Positions 21,380-32,259 of a DNA stretch of 64,000 nt are shown here, in pieces. A model generated the notes under the pieces. It made no database searches. It saw only the letters and a program-made list of their open reading frames with translations, and was not told where the DNA came from. The stretch spans positions 992,001 through 1,056,000 of the forward strand of contig JANJXV010000195.1 of the NCBI GenBank assembly GCA_024803745.1, given 5' to 3'. The stretch comes from Megascapheus bottae. Its lineage: Eukaryota; Chordata; Mammalia; Rodentia; Geomyidae. The translations under genes were made by a program, and so were the position numbers. Numbering within the stretch: the first letter of the stretch is position 1; every line of letters begins with the position of its first letter.

Positions 21380-24049
21380 AGCTGGCCACGGGTCTGTGGT
21401 TTAATATCTGGGTCCTCAGTCCTATTCCACTAGTTTTCAGGCCTGTTCTTCTGCCAGTACCAAGCTGTTTTGAGAATTATAGCTCTGTAATAGAGTCTAA
21501 AGTTTGGAATTGAAATTCCTCCAGTGCTCTTCTTTCTGCTAAGAAGGGTTTTTGCTATACGGGGTCATTTATTATTCCATATGAAATTTTGGATTGCCTC
21601 TTCTATATCTTTAAAGAATGCCATTGGGATATTGATGGGTATTGCATTCAATATGTAGATAGCCCTTGCCAAGATTGTCATTTTCACAATGTTGATTCTT
21701 CCAATCCAGGAGCATGGTAGGTTTTTCCATTTCCTTAGTTCTGCTTTAATTTCCTTTTTTAGGGTTTTAAAGTTTTCATCAAAAAGATCCTTTACATTCT
21801 TAGTTAAGCTAATTCCTAGGTATTTTATTTTCTTTGAGGCTACTGTGAAAGGAGTTGCTTTCCTGATTATTGCCTCGTTCCTCTCACTGTTGGCATAAAG
21901 GAAGGCAGTTGATTTTTGAGGGTTAATTTTATAGCCTGCTACTCTTCCAAACTTTTGAATCAGCTCAAGGAGCTTGGGAGTAGAGTCTATAGGATTCTTT
22001 AAATACAGAATCATGTCATCTGCAAAGAGGGATAGTTTTACTTCCTCTTTCCCTACTTGGATCCACTGAATGCTTGCTTCTTGCCTTATTGCACTAGCTA
22101 GGAATTCTAATACTATGTTAAAGAGGAGTGGAGAGAGTGGGCATCCTTGTCTCATTCCTGATTTTAGATGGAATGGCTTTAGATTTTCACCCTTAAGTGT
22201 AATACTAGCAGTGCGTTTCTCATACACAGCCTTTATTACATTGAGGAATGTTCCATGATTCCTAGTTTCTCCAGAGCTTTTAACATAAAGGGGTGTTGGA
22301 TCTTGTCAAATGCCTTTTCTGCATCTATTGGGACAATCATGTGATTTTTGTCTTTGCTCCTGTTGATGTGTTGAATTATATTAATTTATTTGCATATGTT
22401 GAACCAGCTTTGCCTCCCTGTGATGAATCCAGTTTGATCATAATGTAGAAATTTTTTGATAATTTCTTGTAAACAGTTGGCCAGTATTTTGTTGGGAAGT
22501 CTTGCATCGATGTTCATCAAAGAAATAGGTCTATTGTTCTCTTTCTTTGATGAATCTCTGTCTGGTTTGGGGATGAGGGTTATACTGGCTTCATAGAATG
22601 AGTTTGGTAAAGAACCTTCATTTTCAATTTCGTTGAAGAGCTTGAGGAGTATTGGTGTGAGCTCTGCTTTGAAGACCTTATAGAATTCAGCTGTGAATCC
22701 ATCTGGCCCTGGGCTTTTCTTAGGTGGAAGTTCTCTAATTGCCATTGCTTTTTCAGAGTTTGAAATAGCACTGTTGAGTTGGGTTAGTTCTTCTGGGTTC
22801 AGTGTGAGTATGTTAATATTGTCTAGGAATTCATCCATTTCTTCTAGATTCTCAAGTTTGTTGGCGTAAAGGTTTGAGAAGTATTCCCTCGTGATCTTCT
22901 GGATCTTGTTAATTTCTCTCGTGATTTTTCCATTTTCGTCTGTGATTTTGTTTGTTTCGATATGCTCTCTTCTTTTTTTAGTAAGATTTGCTAAGGGCTT
23001 GTCAATTTTGTTAATTCTTTCAAAGAACCAACTCCTTGTTTTGTTAATTCTTTCTATAGTTTTTTTTGGATTCCAAATCATTTAATTCTGCTTTGATTTT
23101 AATAATTTCCTTTCTTCTACTGGGATTAGGGTTGGTTTGTTGCTCTTTTTCCAGGAGCTTAAGGTGAGACATTAACTTGTTGGTTTGCAGTTTTTCCAAC
23201 TTGTTGTTGTAGGCACTCAGCGCTATAAAATTTCCTCTGAGTACTGCCTTTGCTGTGTCCCAGAGGATTTGGTATTTTGTGTGCTCCTTATTGTTAAATT
23301 TCATAAAATGTTGGATTTCTGTTCTGATCTCTTCGATGACCCATTTGTGATTCAACAAAGTATTGTTTAATCTCCATGGGTTACAGGGTTTTCGTTGGTG
23401 GAGATGTGTGTTCAGTTCCAATTTGATGCCTTTGTTGTCTGAGAGCGTGCAGGGAGTAATTTCAGTGTTTCTGAATCTGTCCAGGTTTGTTTTATGGCCT
23501 AAGATGTGGTCTATTTTGGAAAATGTTCCATGTGCTGCTGAGAAAAACGTATATTGTGTTGTTGCTGGGTGGATGCCTTGTTGATCTGTCCATAGGTGAG
23601 AGTGGTGTGTTAAAGTTACTGAAAATCACTGTGTTTCGATCTATGTATGGTTTCAGTGTAAGTAAAGCTTGCTTGGTGAAGTTCGGAGCTGTGGGATTGG
23701 GTATGTAAATACTTAGGATCATTACATCTTCCTGGAGGAAAGACCCCTTTAGTAGTATGTAGTAACCTTCTTTGTCGTTTCTTACTAATTTTAGTTTGAA
23801 GTCTATTTTGTCTGATATGAGGATGGCAACTCCAGCCTGTTTATGGGGGCCGTTAGTTTGATAGAGTTTATTCCAACCTCTCACTTTCAAAAGATGATTG
23901 TTTTTTTGGGTAAGATGTGTCTCTTGAAGACAACAGAACGATGGCTCTTGCTTTTTGATCCAACTAGACAGTCTATGCCGTTTAATTGGAGAGTTAAGTC
24001 CACTGATATTGAGAGTTAGGACTGAGAGGTATTTATTAGTTCCTACCAT
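21380..24049 (-). pseudogene. L1-B ORF2: endonuclease and reverse transcriptase
   Basis: From 24049 down: the apurinic-type endonuclease domain (TLNISGLNSPIKRHR start, CLQETHL catalytic Glu motif), a linker region (23421-23044), reverse transcriptase ([12 protein letters not shown] near 22700-22670; active-site FADDM near 22020) and the RT thumb to about 21565. Frames shift at about 23490, 23060 and 22240, and two deletions remove C-terminal parts. ORF2 normally copies L1 RNA at a nicked genomic site (target-primed reverse transcription). Confidence 0.9.
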
Positions 24050-24061
24050 TTTTAAAAACTT

Positions 24062-24683
24062 TTATTAGGGCCTGTGTCTTGACAGTTGTTGTGGTCCTTA
24101 GATGGTATGCTTTTTAGGTGCCATTTCTTTCCATATATTGCATTTATTTTGGTTTTCTATGTATAGAACATCTTTGAGAATTCTCTGTAGTGTTGGTTTT
24201 GTTGCTACATATTTTTGCAGCTTTTCCCTGGAATGGAATATTTTCATTGTTCCCTCAGTTATGAATGAGAGCTTAGCTGGGTACAGTATTCTTGGTTGGT
24301 AGTTATTTGCCTTCTGGGCATGACATATTTGCTTCCAGCCACTTCTTGCTTGCATGGTCTCTGCTGAGAAATCTGGGTTATTCTTATTGGTTTGCCTTTA
24401 TAAGTTACTGATCCCTTTTCCCTTGCTGCTTTTAGGACCTTTCTTTGGTTTCTATTGATCCAGTTCGGATCACAATGTGGCGGTGGGATGTTCTTTTCTG
24501 GTCAGGTCGGTTTGGGGTTCTAAAAGCTTCTTGTATCTGGATGGGCCTGCCCTTCTGGATATTTGGGAAATTCTCTGAGATGATTCCCTGAAGTATATTT
24601 CCAATAACATTGACCTCTTTCTCCAGACCCTCCTCAATACAAATTTGCCTTAAATTAGACTTCCTAATTGTATTTTGGAGCGC
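24062..24683 (-). pseudogene. L1-B ORF1, C-terminal part
   Basis: Carries the RNA-binding C-terminal half of ORF1p, including GNILQGIISENFPNIQ and the following RRM/CTD-like residues. Two frames are used (24764-24432, then 24355-24098), so at least one frameshift is present. Its continuation lies beyond the ERV at 29886. Confidence 0.85.
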
Positions 24684-24689
24684 CTGAAG

Positions 24690-25115
24690 TGTGGGGCACG
24701 TCACATCAAGGGTAAAAGGCCTACCTCCTGGCCCAGTGCTCACTTCCTGGTTTTGGAGATGCAACCTGCCTGTCTCCTGGTCGGGAGGTTTGGCTATGGT
24801 TTGTGATGTAAAATAAGGCTACCTGGAACCCTTGGATTGGCCCGGCTGCCCTCTCTGACCGCACCTATCTCCCCCTGTCTTGCCTACTTTTATGTTAATA
24901 GATTCCTTGTTCTTACTTTAGCCTCTGGTATCTTCCCATTAAACGAGTCTGCTGTGACATTCTCCCTGGCGCGTCTGTGTCTTCCCTCTGGAGAAGGGAG
25001 GGCTGGGTGAAGGCGGCCAGCCGGCCCTATCCTTTCTTGGTCTCGTCTTAGTCGGGGCATGTTCTCTTTGCCCTTCCTGCTAGTTAGGAGGCAAAGAGTG
25101 CTAAAAACCCCGACA
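24690..25115 (+). mobile_element. 5' LTR of class II provirus
   Basis: Begins TGTGGGGCACGTCACATC and ends AAAAACCCCGACA. It has a likely ATTAAA poly(A) signal near 24938. By hand alignment it differs from the 3' LTR at about 29 of roughly 423 positions, many of them CpG transitions, so the insertion is not recent. Confidence 0.93.
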
Positions 25116-25119
25116 TTTC

Positions 25120-25137
25120 TGGCGCCCGAATGTGGGG
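25120..25137 (+). other. Primer-binding site, lysine-tRNA type
   Basis: TGGCGCCCGAATGTGGGG, four bases after the LTR end. The first eight bases are shared by lysine-tRNA sites. The remainder looks like the Lys1,2-type site with an extra G and a C-to-T change. Confidence 0.8.
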
Positions 25138-25215
25138 CATGAGAGGAACGCTCATCAGAAGCGGGATTGTCTGCGAGCCAAGCAAAGCGGATGACGAGGT
25201 ACAGGTCTCCCTGAA

Positions 25216-26176
25216 ATGATGGGGCAATCTCACACCAAGAATGAGGAGCCGGCACTCCTAGCATCTAGATTTAATGGCAGAGGTTTGGAGAATGAGAACC
25301 CAGCGCTCATGGCATCTAGATTTAAAAGCAGAGGTTTGGAGGTTTCAGACCCCCAGGCTGAGAAGGTCTGGGAGGCCTTAACTCGCACTACGTTAATGGC
25401 GGCCATTCTTTTCAATTGGGCTGCATGGGACCACGTGGAGCTCCTGGTGAGAAGGAGGAAGATTAACTTGGAAGAGGACCCTGACCTTGGGGTCTCTCCG
25501 ACCTTGTCTGCCCTTAAGGCCTGCTTCTATCCTGGCTCAGTTACATGTAGGGCCAAGGAAACTTTAATTGAGGAGAGCACAGAGTCGTGGGGAGTTGGCC
25601 CTCTCGCTGCTCAGGAAGAAAAGAGTTTAGAGCCTCACCCTGAGGAGGGATTTTTTGGGCCCATTTGATCCTGGAATTGGGCCCGAGCACCCTACACCAA
25701 GTACTTCTGCCCCAGAATTTGCTGCAGACAATTGGGGTGCAGAGAGGCCTCTGCCATTTTACTATCCTTCCTCCCATGCTTCACCATGTGTTAAACCAGA
25801 AGAGGAGGTCAAGTCGCCACCTTGTTCCACCCTTGCACTGGAAGAGGAGGTTAACCTGCCATACCGCGACAACTCCTCCCCACCATGCTTGGTAAATGCT
25901 AACCCTGGGGGCAATAGACCGGCCCAGTGGTATCCCTGGGAAGCCCAAGATTTAAAAGAGCTTAAAAAGGCAGTCTCTGAGGATGGACCTAATTCTCTCT
26001 GGGCCAAAACCATCCTCCAAGGCCTGTCTCACCAGCTATGCACCACTGAAAACTGGAAAAATTTAACTAAGGTTGTGCTCCCTGGTCCCCTGTATCTTAA
26101 ATGGTGTGCATTTTTTTATGAGGAGTGCCATGCCCAGGCCAGCAGGAACCAGGCTGCTAATCCCCCGTCTCCGTGA
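25216..26176 (+). pseudogene. Class II ERV gag: matrix and capsid N-terminus
   Basis: ATG ATG at 25216-25221; the second gives MGQ, a myristoylation-type start. The matrix-like region runs to about 25668 and contains a 17-residue tandem duplication around ASRF..RGLE. A frameshift in a T-run near 25650 moves to the next frame. That frame holds a proline-rich stretch and the capsid N-terminal domain, with WYPWEAQDLKELKKAVSEDG and GPLYLKWCAFF, closest in style to MusD/ETn-type betaretroviral capsids. It stops at 26176; the rest of capsid is not readable. Confidence 0.87.
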
Positions 26177-26449
26177 CTTATGGGATGCTAATGTGATTAA
26201 TAGTTTATCTCCTTCAATTGGACGTATCTTAGAAAAAGAAAGAAACTACGTCCAGATTTAGAAAAACTTATTTGAGTTTAAACTGTTGGAGTTTTAGACA
26301 GTAATCTAAACTGCAAAAAAAAATTCTCTTCTAAAAGGCAAAGGAAGTTCCTTGAAACCTTAAATATTTTTCAAATGCAAATAAAGACTAAGGTGTTAAG
26401 TGTTTAAGACTCAGGTGTAACTTTGGCTCTTACCATAGCCCTTTGTAGG

Positions 26450-26610
26450 ACCCATTGATCTGAAAGCTGCAGTTTTGAGCCAACCTGGGCAAAGTAAAGT
26501 CCCTGTGAGACTGTGGTGTCTAATCTTCCAGCAGAAGAATGCTGGGGCAGAGTTGCTTTGGAGCTCAAAGTGGCAAAGTGCTAGCCTTGAGCTGGAGAGC
26601 TGTGGACACT
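26450..26610 (+). mobile_element. Decayed SINE inside the provirus
   Basis: 'gatctgaaagctgcagtttt' to 'gctagccttgagctggagag' follows the 7SL/B1-headed SINE order. It lies between the capsid and nucleocapsid remnants, so it probably inserted after the provirus. Confidence 0.55.
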
Positions 26611-26639
26611 CAGGACTACCAGTCACAGGCACTGGTTGT

Positions 26640-26925
26640 GGCCCTACAAGCCCAAAAGGCCTAGGCCTGCTTACCTCTTCCAATGGTGCTGGGAGAGGAT
26701 TTTATGAGTGTGGCCAGCAAGGACAATTCAAAAGAGATAGCCATGGGGGATGGATCCCCCAGAGGGAAGTCTTTCAGGCCAGACAAAAGTCCTTACTCTA
26801 CCAAAAAACTGCTACAGGCCCCAGCTAGCTGGCCTAGCAGCATCTTAGCAATTGGCAAGCCCCTGTCCTGGCCTTGCCATTCAGCTGCTGCTCTTAAAGA
26901 GGACCTGCCCTATAATCTCTAGGGA
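26640..26925 (+). pseudogene. Class II ERV nucleocapsid remnant
   Basis: A degraded zinc-knuckle-like stretch (YECGQQGQFKRD, which has lost the usual His and second Cys pattern), then a proline/serine-rich tail, spread over two frames. Recognised mainly by position and spacing. Confidence 0.55.
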
Positions 26926-27109
26926 GAGACAAGGTACAGATGTTGTGACATTCTATGATGACTGCATTAGTTATGAAAAAATTAGCATAGAACTGCTCCC
27001 TGGATTCTAGAGGCCACAGTCTAATCACATGGGGAGTAGTGGCCTATTGGCCGAAAAAACAATTGGAGCTACTAAAGTTAATAAGGATCAGGCAAATACA
27101 AGTTTCAAA

Positions 27110-27300
27110 TACAGGTTTCTTCATGATCTCCCTGCAGTAAATATGCCCATGGAAGCCATCTGACCAGGGCTCCCAAGTCTTTCATCAGTTCCTAATAATT
27201 TCTATATTTATGCTATTGAGATAAAAGATTGTTTTTTTTCTAGAAACAGTGGTTTTCCTTTAACAACCTTTTTTGGAAAAGACACCCAGGTTTAAAGCAA
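27110..27300 (+). pseudogene. Class II ERV reverse transcriptase fragment
   Basis: Translation in pieces gives YRFLHDLPAVN, PGLPSLSSVPN and IEIKDCFFS, the fingers/palm start of a retroviral RT including the first catalytic-region aspartate (IKDCFF). The remaining RT is missing; in-frame stops are present. Confidence 0.8.
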
Positions 27301-27429
27301 AAGCCTCCAGAGGTAAGTAAAAGTCGGCAGACCACCCTGTATGTCTGTCTAAATAAGTTGTTAGGTGAGAGCGTTCATCTGAGTTTGTGTTGTTGTGTTA
27401 AATGTTGTGTTAAATGTATGGTTCTGTTT

Positions 27430-27790
27430 GAGAGTAGGTTAGGATGGAAGTTAGGATGGCCTCCACCAGCCAGCTACCAAGGAATGGAAATTTCTGTAGG
27501 GGAGGCGCCCCTGAATTCCTGACTCCAGGGCCCCACAGTCTTTCCGTCACTCTGGTAGTTTAAGGCATGCCATCAGAAGTTTAGGAGTTTCTTAAAAGTC
27601 TGCTTCTCTGTCTTTAAAACAAAAGTTTGTCCCCACCTGGGGTAGGTCTAGGGCCTGGTATGGCCCCTCCCACTCAGCAAGCTTAGTAGTGACAGTCTAG
27701 AGACCATGGGTGGCAGGATGCAGACCTCAGTCTTAGTTCTCCTAGGTTTAAGACTCCCACCCAACTTCCATCTGCAAAAAGTATTATGAT
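27430..27790 (+). repeat. Segment shared with the class I ERV at 15.5-15.85 kb
   Basis: 'aggatggc(c/t)' through 'ggcatgccatcaaaa/gaagttt' and 'ctagggcctggtatgg' are shared with 15610-15835. The 'cagtctt(a/g)gtt' part lies after it here but before it at 15560, so the order differs. No coding function is visible. Confidence 0.7.
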
Positions 27791-28149
27791 AAAATTGTAA
27801 CCATCCTAAATACATATCCTTGTGGTTTGTGTGAGTGTGTGTACGCGTATCCTTTTAAAATGAATGGCTGATATTAATTTTACACGCTTTAAGATCTTTA
27901 TGAATATGTGTGTGAATGGGTGTGAGAAAACATGTTCAAGGTTAAATTGGCAGCATCCAAAACAATGGATAAATTCATAATTAAAACACAAGAGGAGTTT
28001 TCTAAAGATTCTAAAATCTGCATTTAAAAAGTGTGTGATATGATTAATATTTCTCAAACTTGTCCTCTAATGATTCAAGTCAGATCCCTGCCACGTGACC
28101 TGACTCAACTTAAATCAGAGAGGGATGCATCAAAAATTCCCCCTGGTCC

Positions 28150-28720
28150 CTATGAAAGACCTAAAAAAGGATCATGAGGACATGTAAATCATGTATGCCA
28201 TTTTTACAAGTCCTACCTCTACAATCCCCTGGGATCAATCCCTGGGGCCTTAAACCTAATGTTATCTGCCAGACTGATGTAACCTACTAAGCACCCTTTG
28301 GAAAATTATGTCTATAGATATTCATTCACATGCTTGTTGGGTCACTGTGCATTCTGGTAAAAGACCCTGACACACTGAAAGCCATTCTTTACATTTTTTT
28401 GTTATCTTCTATTTACCCCTACAGGTTAAAATGGATAATGGGCCTTGTTTTAATAAAACAAAATGGGGGAGGCAACCCCCATGACCAATTGAGGACAGCT
28501 ATACTTACAATATTTTAAATTTTTCCAAGGATCAGCCTCTGACAGCCTTTCAGAGACATTGGTCTAATCAGACACCTTATTTAAAGGTTGAAGTCCGTTG
28601 GAGAGATCCTCTTACTGGATCATGGAAAGGCCCTGATCCCCTCATTAGTGGGGGAGAGGATTTGGATGTGTCTTCCCGGTGGGAGAACCAAACCCAATTT
28701 GGGTACCAGCTAGAGATTTA
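28150..28720 (+). pseudogene. Class II ERV integrase fragments
   Basis: Pieces read CKSCMPF and WGLKPNVICQTDVTY (the first catalytic Asp of integrase), then 28420-28450 reads VKMDNGPC (second Asp region). The C-terminal domain follows at 28590-28720 (VRWRDPLTGSWKGPDPLI, WVPARDLK). Stops and frameshifts separate the pieces. Confidence 0.85.
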
Positions 28721-29029
28721 AAATATTGTCAGCAAATAAAAAATTAATTACCCAAGAGCACCCCCTCTTGAGGTATGCTTTCTCCCTTTCATTCACAGGA
28801 ATAAGGAGACCATACCAGACACTCTGCTTAGCTATGGTTGGAATCCTGTCACCTTCCTTATCCTCATCCTGAGCATCATTATCCACGCCACCCACAAAGA
28901 TGCTACCTACAATATCAGCTTGATTTCCTGACTGCAGGAGCCCTCCAAATAGTCTAGGCCCTGATCTGCTTAAAAGGGCTACAGGAGGTTCCCAAATGCC
29001 TCCAAAATGAACGCAATACAAACTATCTA

Positions 29030-29280
29030 TGGACTGGACTATGGTTGGCTTCCTTACCTTCTCCCCTTTTTGGGTGGGCCCCTTGGTTACAGTGGGTTTT
29101 GTATTCACATTCTGATCTTGTGTAATCAATAAGCTCCTCCAGTGTCTTAGAAAGCAGGATCAGGGGAAGCTGTTCAGCTAATGGTGGTCTGGAGACAATA
29201 TGCTGTGCTATGAAATGGCAGGCTGGGAACTCTTGAGGTTGACCCCAGCCCTTACCAGGATCTGCAGGTGTACTCATTTG
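29030..29280 (+). pseudogene. Possible env TM membrane-anchor remnant
   Basis: One frame reads LPYLLPFLGGPLVTVGFVFTF, a hydrophobic anchor-like stretch, then VINKLLQCL, the pattern expected at the end of a retroviral TM subunit. The surface subunit is not visible. Assignment rests on position between integrase and the polypurine tract plus hydrophobicity. Confidence 0.5.
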
Positions 29281-29448
29281 CTGACGTTGACCATCCCCCT
29301 TATTTCAAACCTCCGTTTGGGTCTGCCAACCCTACAGGTAAATTGCCTGAAGTGCTAGAGTGGTAGGCAATGACAGGTAAGATCTCCAGAGGGGGACAAC
29401 CTAAGACAGGCACACTTCTTGAGTAAGGCAAATACCTGCTTAATAAAA

Positions 29449-29462
29449 CAATAGGGAGGAGA
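29449..29462 (+). other. ERV polypurine tract
   Basis: AATAGGGAGGAGA immediately before the 3' LTR TG. Confidence 0.75.
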
Positions 29463-29885
29463 TGTGGGGCACATCACATCAAGGGTAAAAGGCCTACCTC
29501 ATGGTCCAGTGCTCACTTCCTGGTTTTGGAGATGCAACTTGCCTGTCTCTTGGTTGGGAGGTTTGGCTATGGTTTGTGATGTAAAATAAGGCTACCTCAA
29601 ACCCTTGGATTGGCCCTGCCGCCCTCTCTGACCGCACCTACCTCCCCCGTCTTGCCTACTTTCATGTTAATAGATTCCTGCTTCTTACTTTAGCCCCTGG
29701 TATCTTCCCATTAAATGAGTCTGCTGTGACATTCTCCCTGGCACATCTATGTCTTCCCTCTAGAGAAGGGAGGGCTGGGTGAAGGCAGCCAGCCAGCCCT
29801 ATCCTTTCTCTCTCGTCTTAGTCGGAGCATGTTCTCTTTGCCCTTCCTGCTGGTCAGGAAGCAAAGAATGCTAAAAACCCCAACA
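29463..29885 (+). mobile_element. 3' LTR of class II provirus
   Basis: Begins TGTGGGGCACATCACATC and ends AAAAACCCCAACA. It aligns end to end with 24690-25115 and is followed by the target duplication CTGAAG. Confidence 0.93.
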
Positions 29886-30480
29886 CTGAAGCGCTCTCTC
29901 ATATTTCCTAGATTTGGATTGACTCATTTTCTGTTCTTTCTCTATAATAACTAAATTATCTTCAGCCCCGGAAATTCTCTCCTCTGCATTGTCTAAACTG
30001 CTATCAAAGCTATCCACTTTATTTTTCATCTCCCTTGCTTCTAATTGCCCATTTTTGATGCCTTGCCTCTCTTCTTTTAGATCATGTATGAATTTCTTTA
30101 GCTCCTTGATTTCCATTTGAGTGGTTAGCTCAATAGCTTTATTTTCTTTGTATATTTCCTGGAGTTCAGTCACTTTTATTTGTGGATTCTATGAATTCAT
30201 CCATCTTTCTTTGAAAAACCTTTATTATGGCCTCCTTTATGGCTTCTTTTTCACTTATCACCTTGTTTATGGTTCCCTCTTGTTTACTTATGACTTCCTC
30301 CCTTATGTCTTTCTTTATATTTTCACATTTTTCATTAATGATGTATAGCATTTGCATTTGTGTAGCACTTGGAAGACTCTCCTCTAGGTTTGCCAGTGAC
30401 TGTTCCATTGTCTGTTTACATTGGGTGGGGGATGTTGTTTCTTGATTTGACATTTTTCTTGAGTTTCTTGTTCTGCCCAT
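29886..30480 (-). pseudogene. L1-B ORF1, N-terminal and coiled-coil part
   Basis: The ATG at 30480 opens a frame with a short N-terminus (MGRTRNSRKMSNQE) and then a coiled-coil-rich stretch. A frameshift near 30170 leads to MTELQEIYKENKAIE and LDNAEERISGAEDNL, typical of L1 ORF1p before the RRM. It ends at the ERV junction; the six bases CTGAAG at 29886-29891 are the provirus target duplication. Confidence 0.87.
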
Positions 30481-32226
30481 TTGAAAATGGGAGCAAGATT
30501 AATACTAAACACAATTATAGTTTTTCAGATATAACCAACCTAGACCTCTGTAGCTAGCAGACACTAGATGTTCACAATTTTTGATTGGTGTTATCACTCT
30601 TTCTTTTTGTGTACTTACAGACCAGTCTAATACATCCACTGATAAGCGATTTATACCCAAAACATTAAGCTTCTCAATCCAATCTCTATTGTCTTTAAGT
30701 CCCTTTGAGCCTAGAGAATAATTAAACACCTAGATATACAGTATTGCTCAACAGCCATCAAGTGTAGATCCATGCATTATAAGGGTTGAAAGATGAGAAG
30801 AGGACCAGAGTTAGAAAAATAGAATGAGAGAGTTCAGGGGATGTACAAGAGGATTAACGTAGGAGTGTAAGAACATTGCAGTAATGAAGAAAAGGGATAG
30901 CGTAAGGATAACTGACCTAAGTTGGTAAGTAGGTAGTGTATTTAAGCACAAAGTTTGGAAAGTATTAGAATAAAACTTATGTGTTGCTGTACGAGTAGCT
31001 CTTAGCCCAACCAGTGGCCTCACAGTGGGCCATGGGATGGATCTGCGAGCTTCCGTCTGAGCGCGGTTGGCGGACGTTTTCCTGTGCTGCTTCCAGGGGC
31101 GGCCCCCAGCCAAGTGTCTGGGGATTGAGAGTTTCCAGGGGCTCTCAGCAGGACCACCAGGTGAGCACTCTGTTCCAAGGGGCAGGACTCTGCTGAGGAC
31201 ATGGGCTCCAAGGGCAGACCAGAGACTTTTTGATTCTCAGAAGGGGAGCTTGGCTGCTGGTCGGCCCTTCAGGTCCCTTCTGTGTTTCCACTGCTTTGTC
31301 AGAGAGTCTGTGTCTGTGGGGGGCCCCTCAGTGTTGTCTTGCTCAGGATTCCCAGCTGGAGAATGCCCGCTCAAGTATGGAGGGGTGCAGATGCTGGCTC
31401 CTATTTTCCCGCACACCCTACCCGCTGTTGTAAGGCAGGGTCCCAGCGCCCTCCACTCTCAAGACCCAGTGGCATGGGAGAGGAGCCTGGTGGGCAGGTG
31501 GGAGCTGGGACAGCTCTGCCTCCCCTGGTGGGGTGCTGAGCCTTAGGGTCTGCCCTCCTGTCAGTCTCCAGTCAGAGGGCTTGGGGTTGAGCCCATTGGG
31601 AGGGTGGGAGTTGGAACAGCTCTGCCTCCCTTGGTGGGATGCTGGGTCTTAGGTAGCCCACCTGTCAATCTCCAGTCAATGGCCTGAGGGAGGGGGCTGT
31701 TGAGGGAAGGGACAGGATTCTAACTTCCTTGCCCCCCTGCTCCTGCCAGTCTTTCTCGGTATTACTCACACCTCTGCCTTCTGTCTGCGGGTGTTCCACG
31801 GTCTCGGGGAGTCTTTCACTCCCCTCGGGTCTCCTCCGCCGCCTGTGTTCCACATCTTGGTTCTGCTGCTTGCTGTTCTGGTTCCGTGTCTGGGTTCTGC
31901 TGCTTCCAGGGCTTGCTGGCCCGGTCCTGTGCTGGTTTCTGCAGCGTTTGAGCTGGCCAACCCGGCTCCCTCAGGTGCCCTCTGCTGCCGCTTTTCGCGG
32001 CTTGGAGCCCGCAGAGAGAGGTGGGGGAGGGGTCCTCGCGTTCCAAATTCTTTGAGAAAGTTGGATGTGAGTTTTATCTGGATTTCTTTTTCGGTTTGAG
32101 TGCTTCTCTGTTGCTTTTTGAGTTTGTTGTTGTGGATTTCTTAGGATAATTGGCTTGTGGGACTCCCTGGTGCTCTCTTTTTGTGAGAGAGAACTAGGCA
32201 GTGTCCCTATTGTCTTGGCGCCATCT
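30481..32226 (-). promoter_or_regulatory. L1-B 5' UTR / promoter region
   Basis: GC-rich upstream (31000-32226) and AT-rich near ORF1. The extreme 5' end reads GATGGCGCCAAGACAATAGG on the minus strand; GATGGCGCC-type starts resemble the YY1-site start of other L1s. Two imperfect 106-base repeats lie at about 31485-31700. Long open frames in the GC-rich part are not L1 or host genes that I recognise. Confidence 0.75.
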
Positions 32227-32259
32227 CTCCTTCCTTTTAATTCATTTTTTGTTCCTTGT

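Larger units (their letters stand above)
24690..29885 (+). mobile_element. Class II (betaretrovirus / MusD-like) defective provirus
   Basis: A provirus with two LTRs flanked by the 6-base target duplication CTGAAG (24684-24689 and 29886-29891), inserted into L1-B ORF1. In order: 5' LTR, lysine-type PBS, gag, a decayed NC, an RT fragment, a noncoding segment shared with the 15-kb ERV, integrase fragments, an env TM-like remnant, a polypurine tract and 3' LTR. All genes are broken. Confidence 0.92.
20741..32226 (-). mobile_element. Near-full-length LINE-1 (L1-B), split by an ERV
   Basis: Minus-strand L1 with its 5' end at 32226 ('gatggcgccaagacaatagg' on the minus strand), a 5' UTR of about 1.7 kb, ORF1, ORF2 and a 3' UTR ending at 20741. 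ORF1 is interrupted by a class II provirus (24690-29885). Compared with L1-A, ORF2 lacks about 280 bases at 21245 and about 580 bases at 21378. ORF1 and ORF2 also carry frameshifts, so the element is dead. Confidence 0.9.

Noticed and set aside
31067..31546. Plus-strand open frame of 159 codons
   Set aside because: Lies in the GC-rich 5' UTR of a minus-strand L1; no domain or family resemblance.
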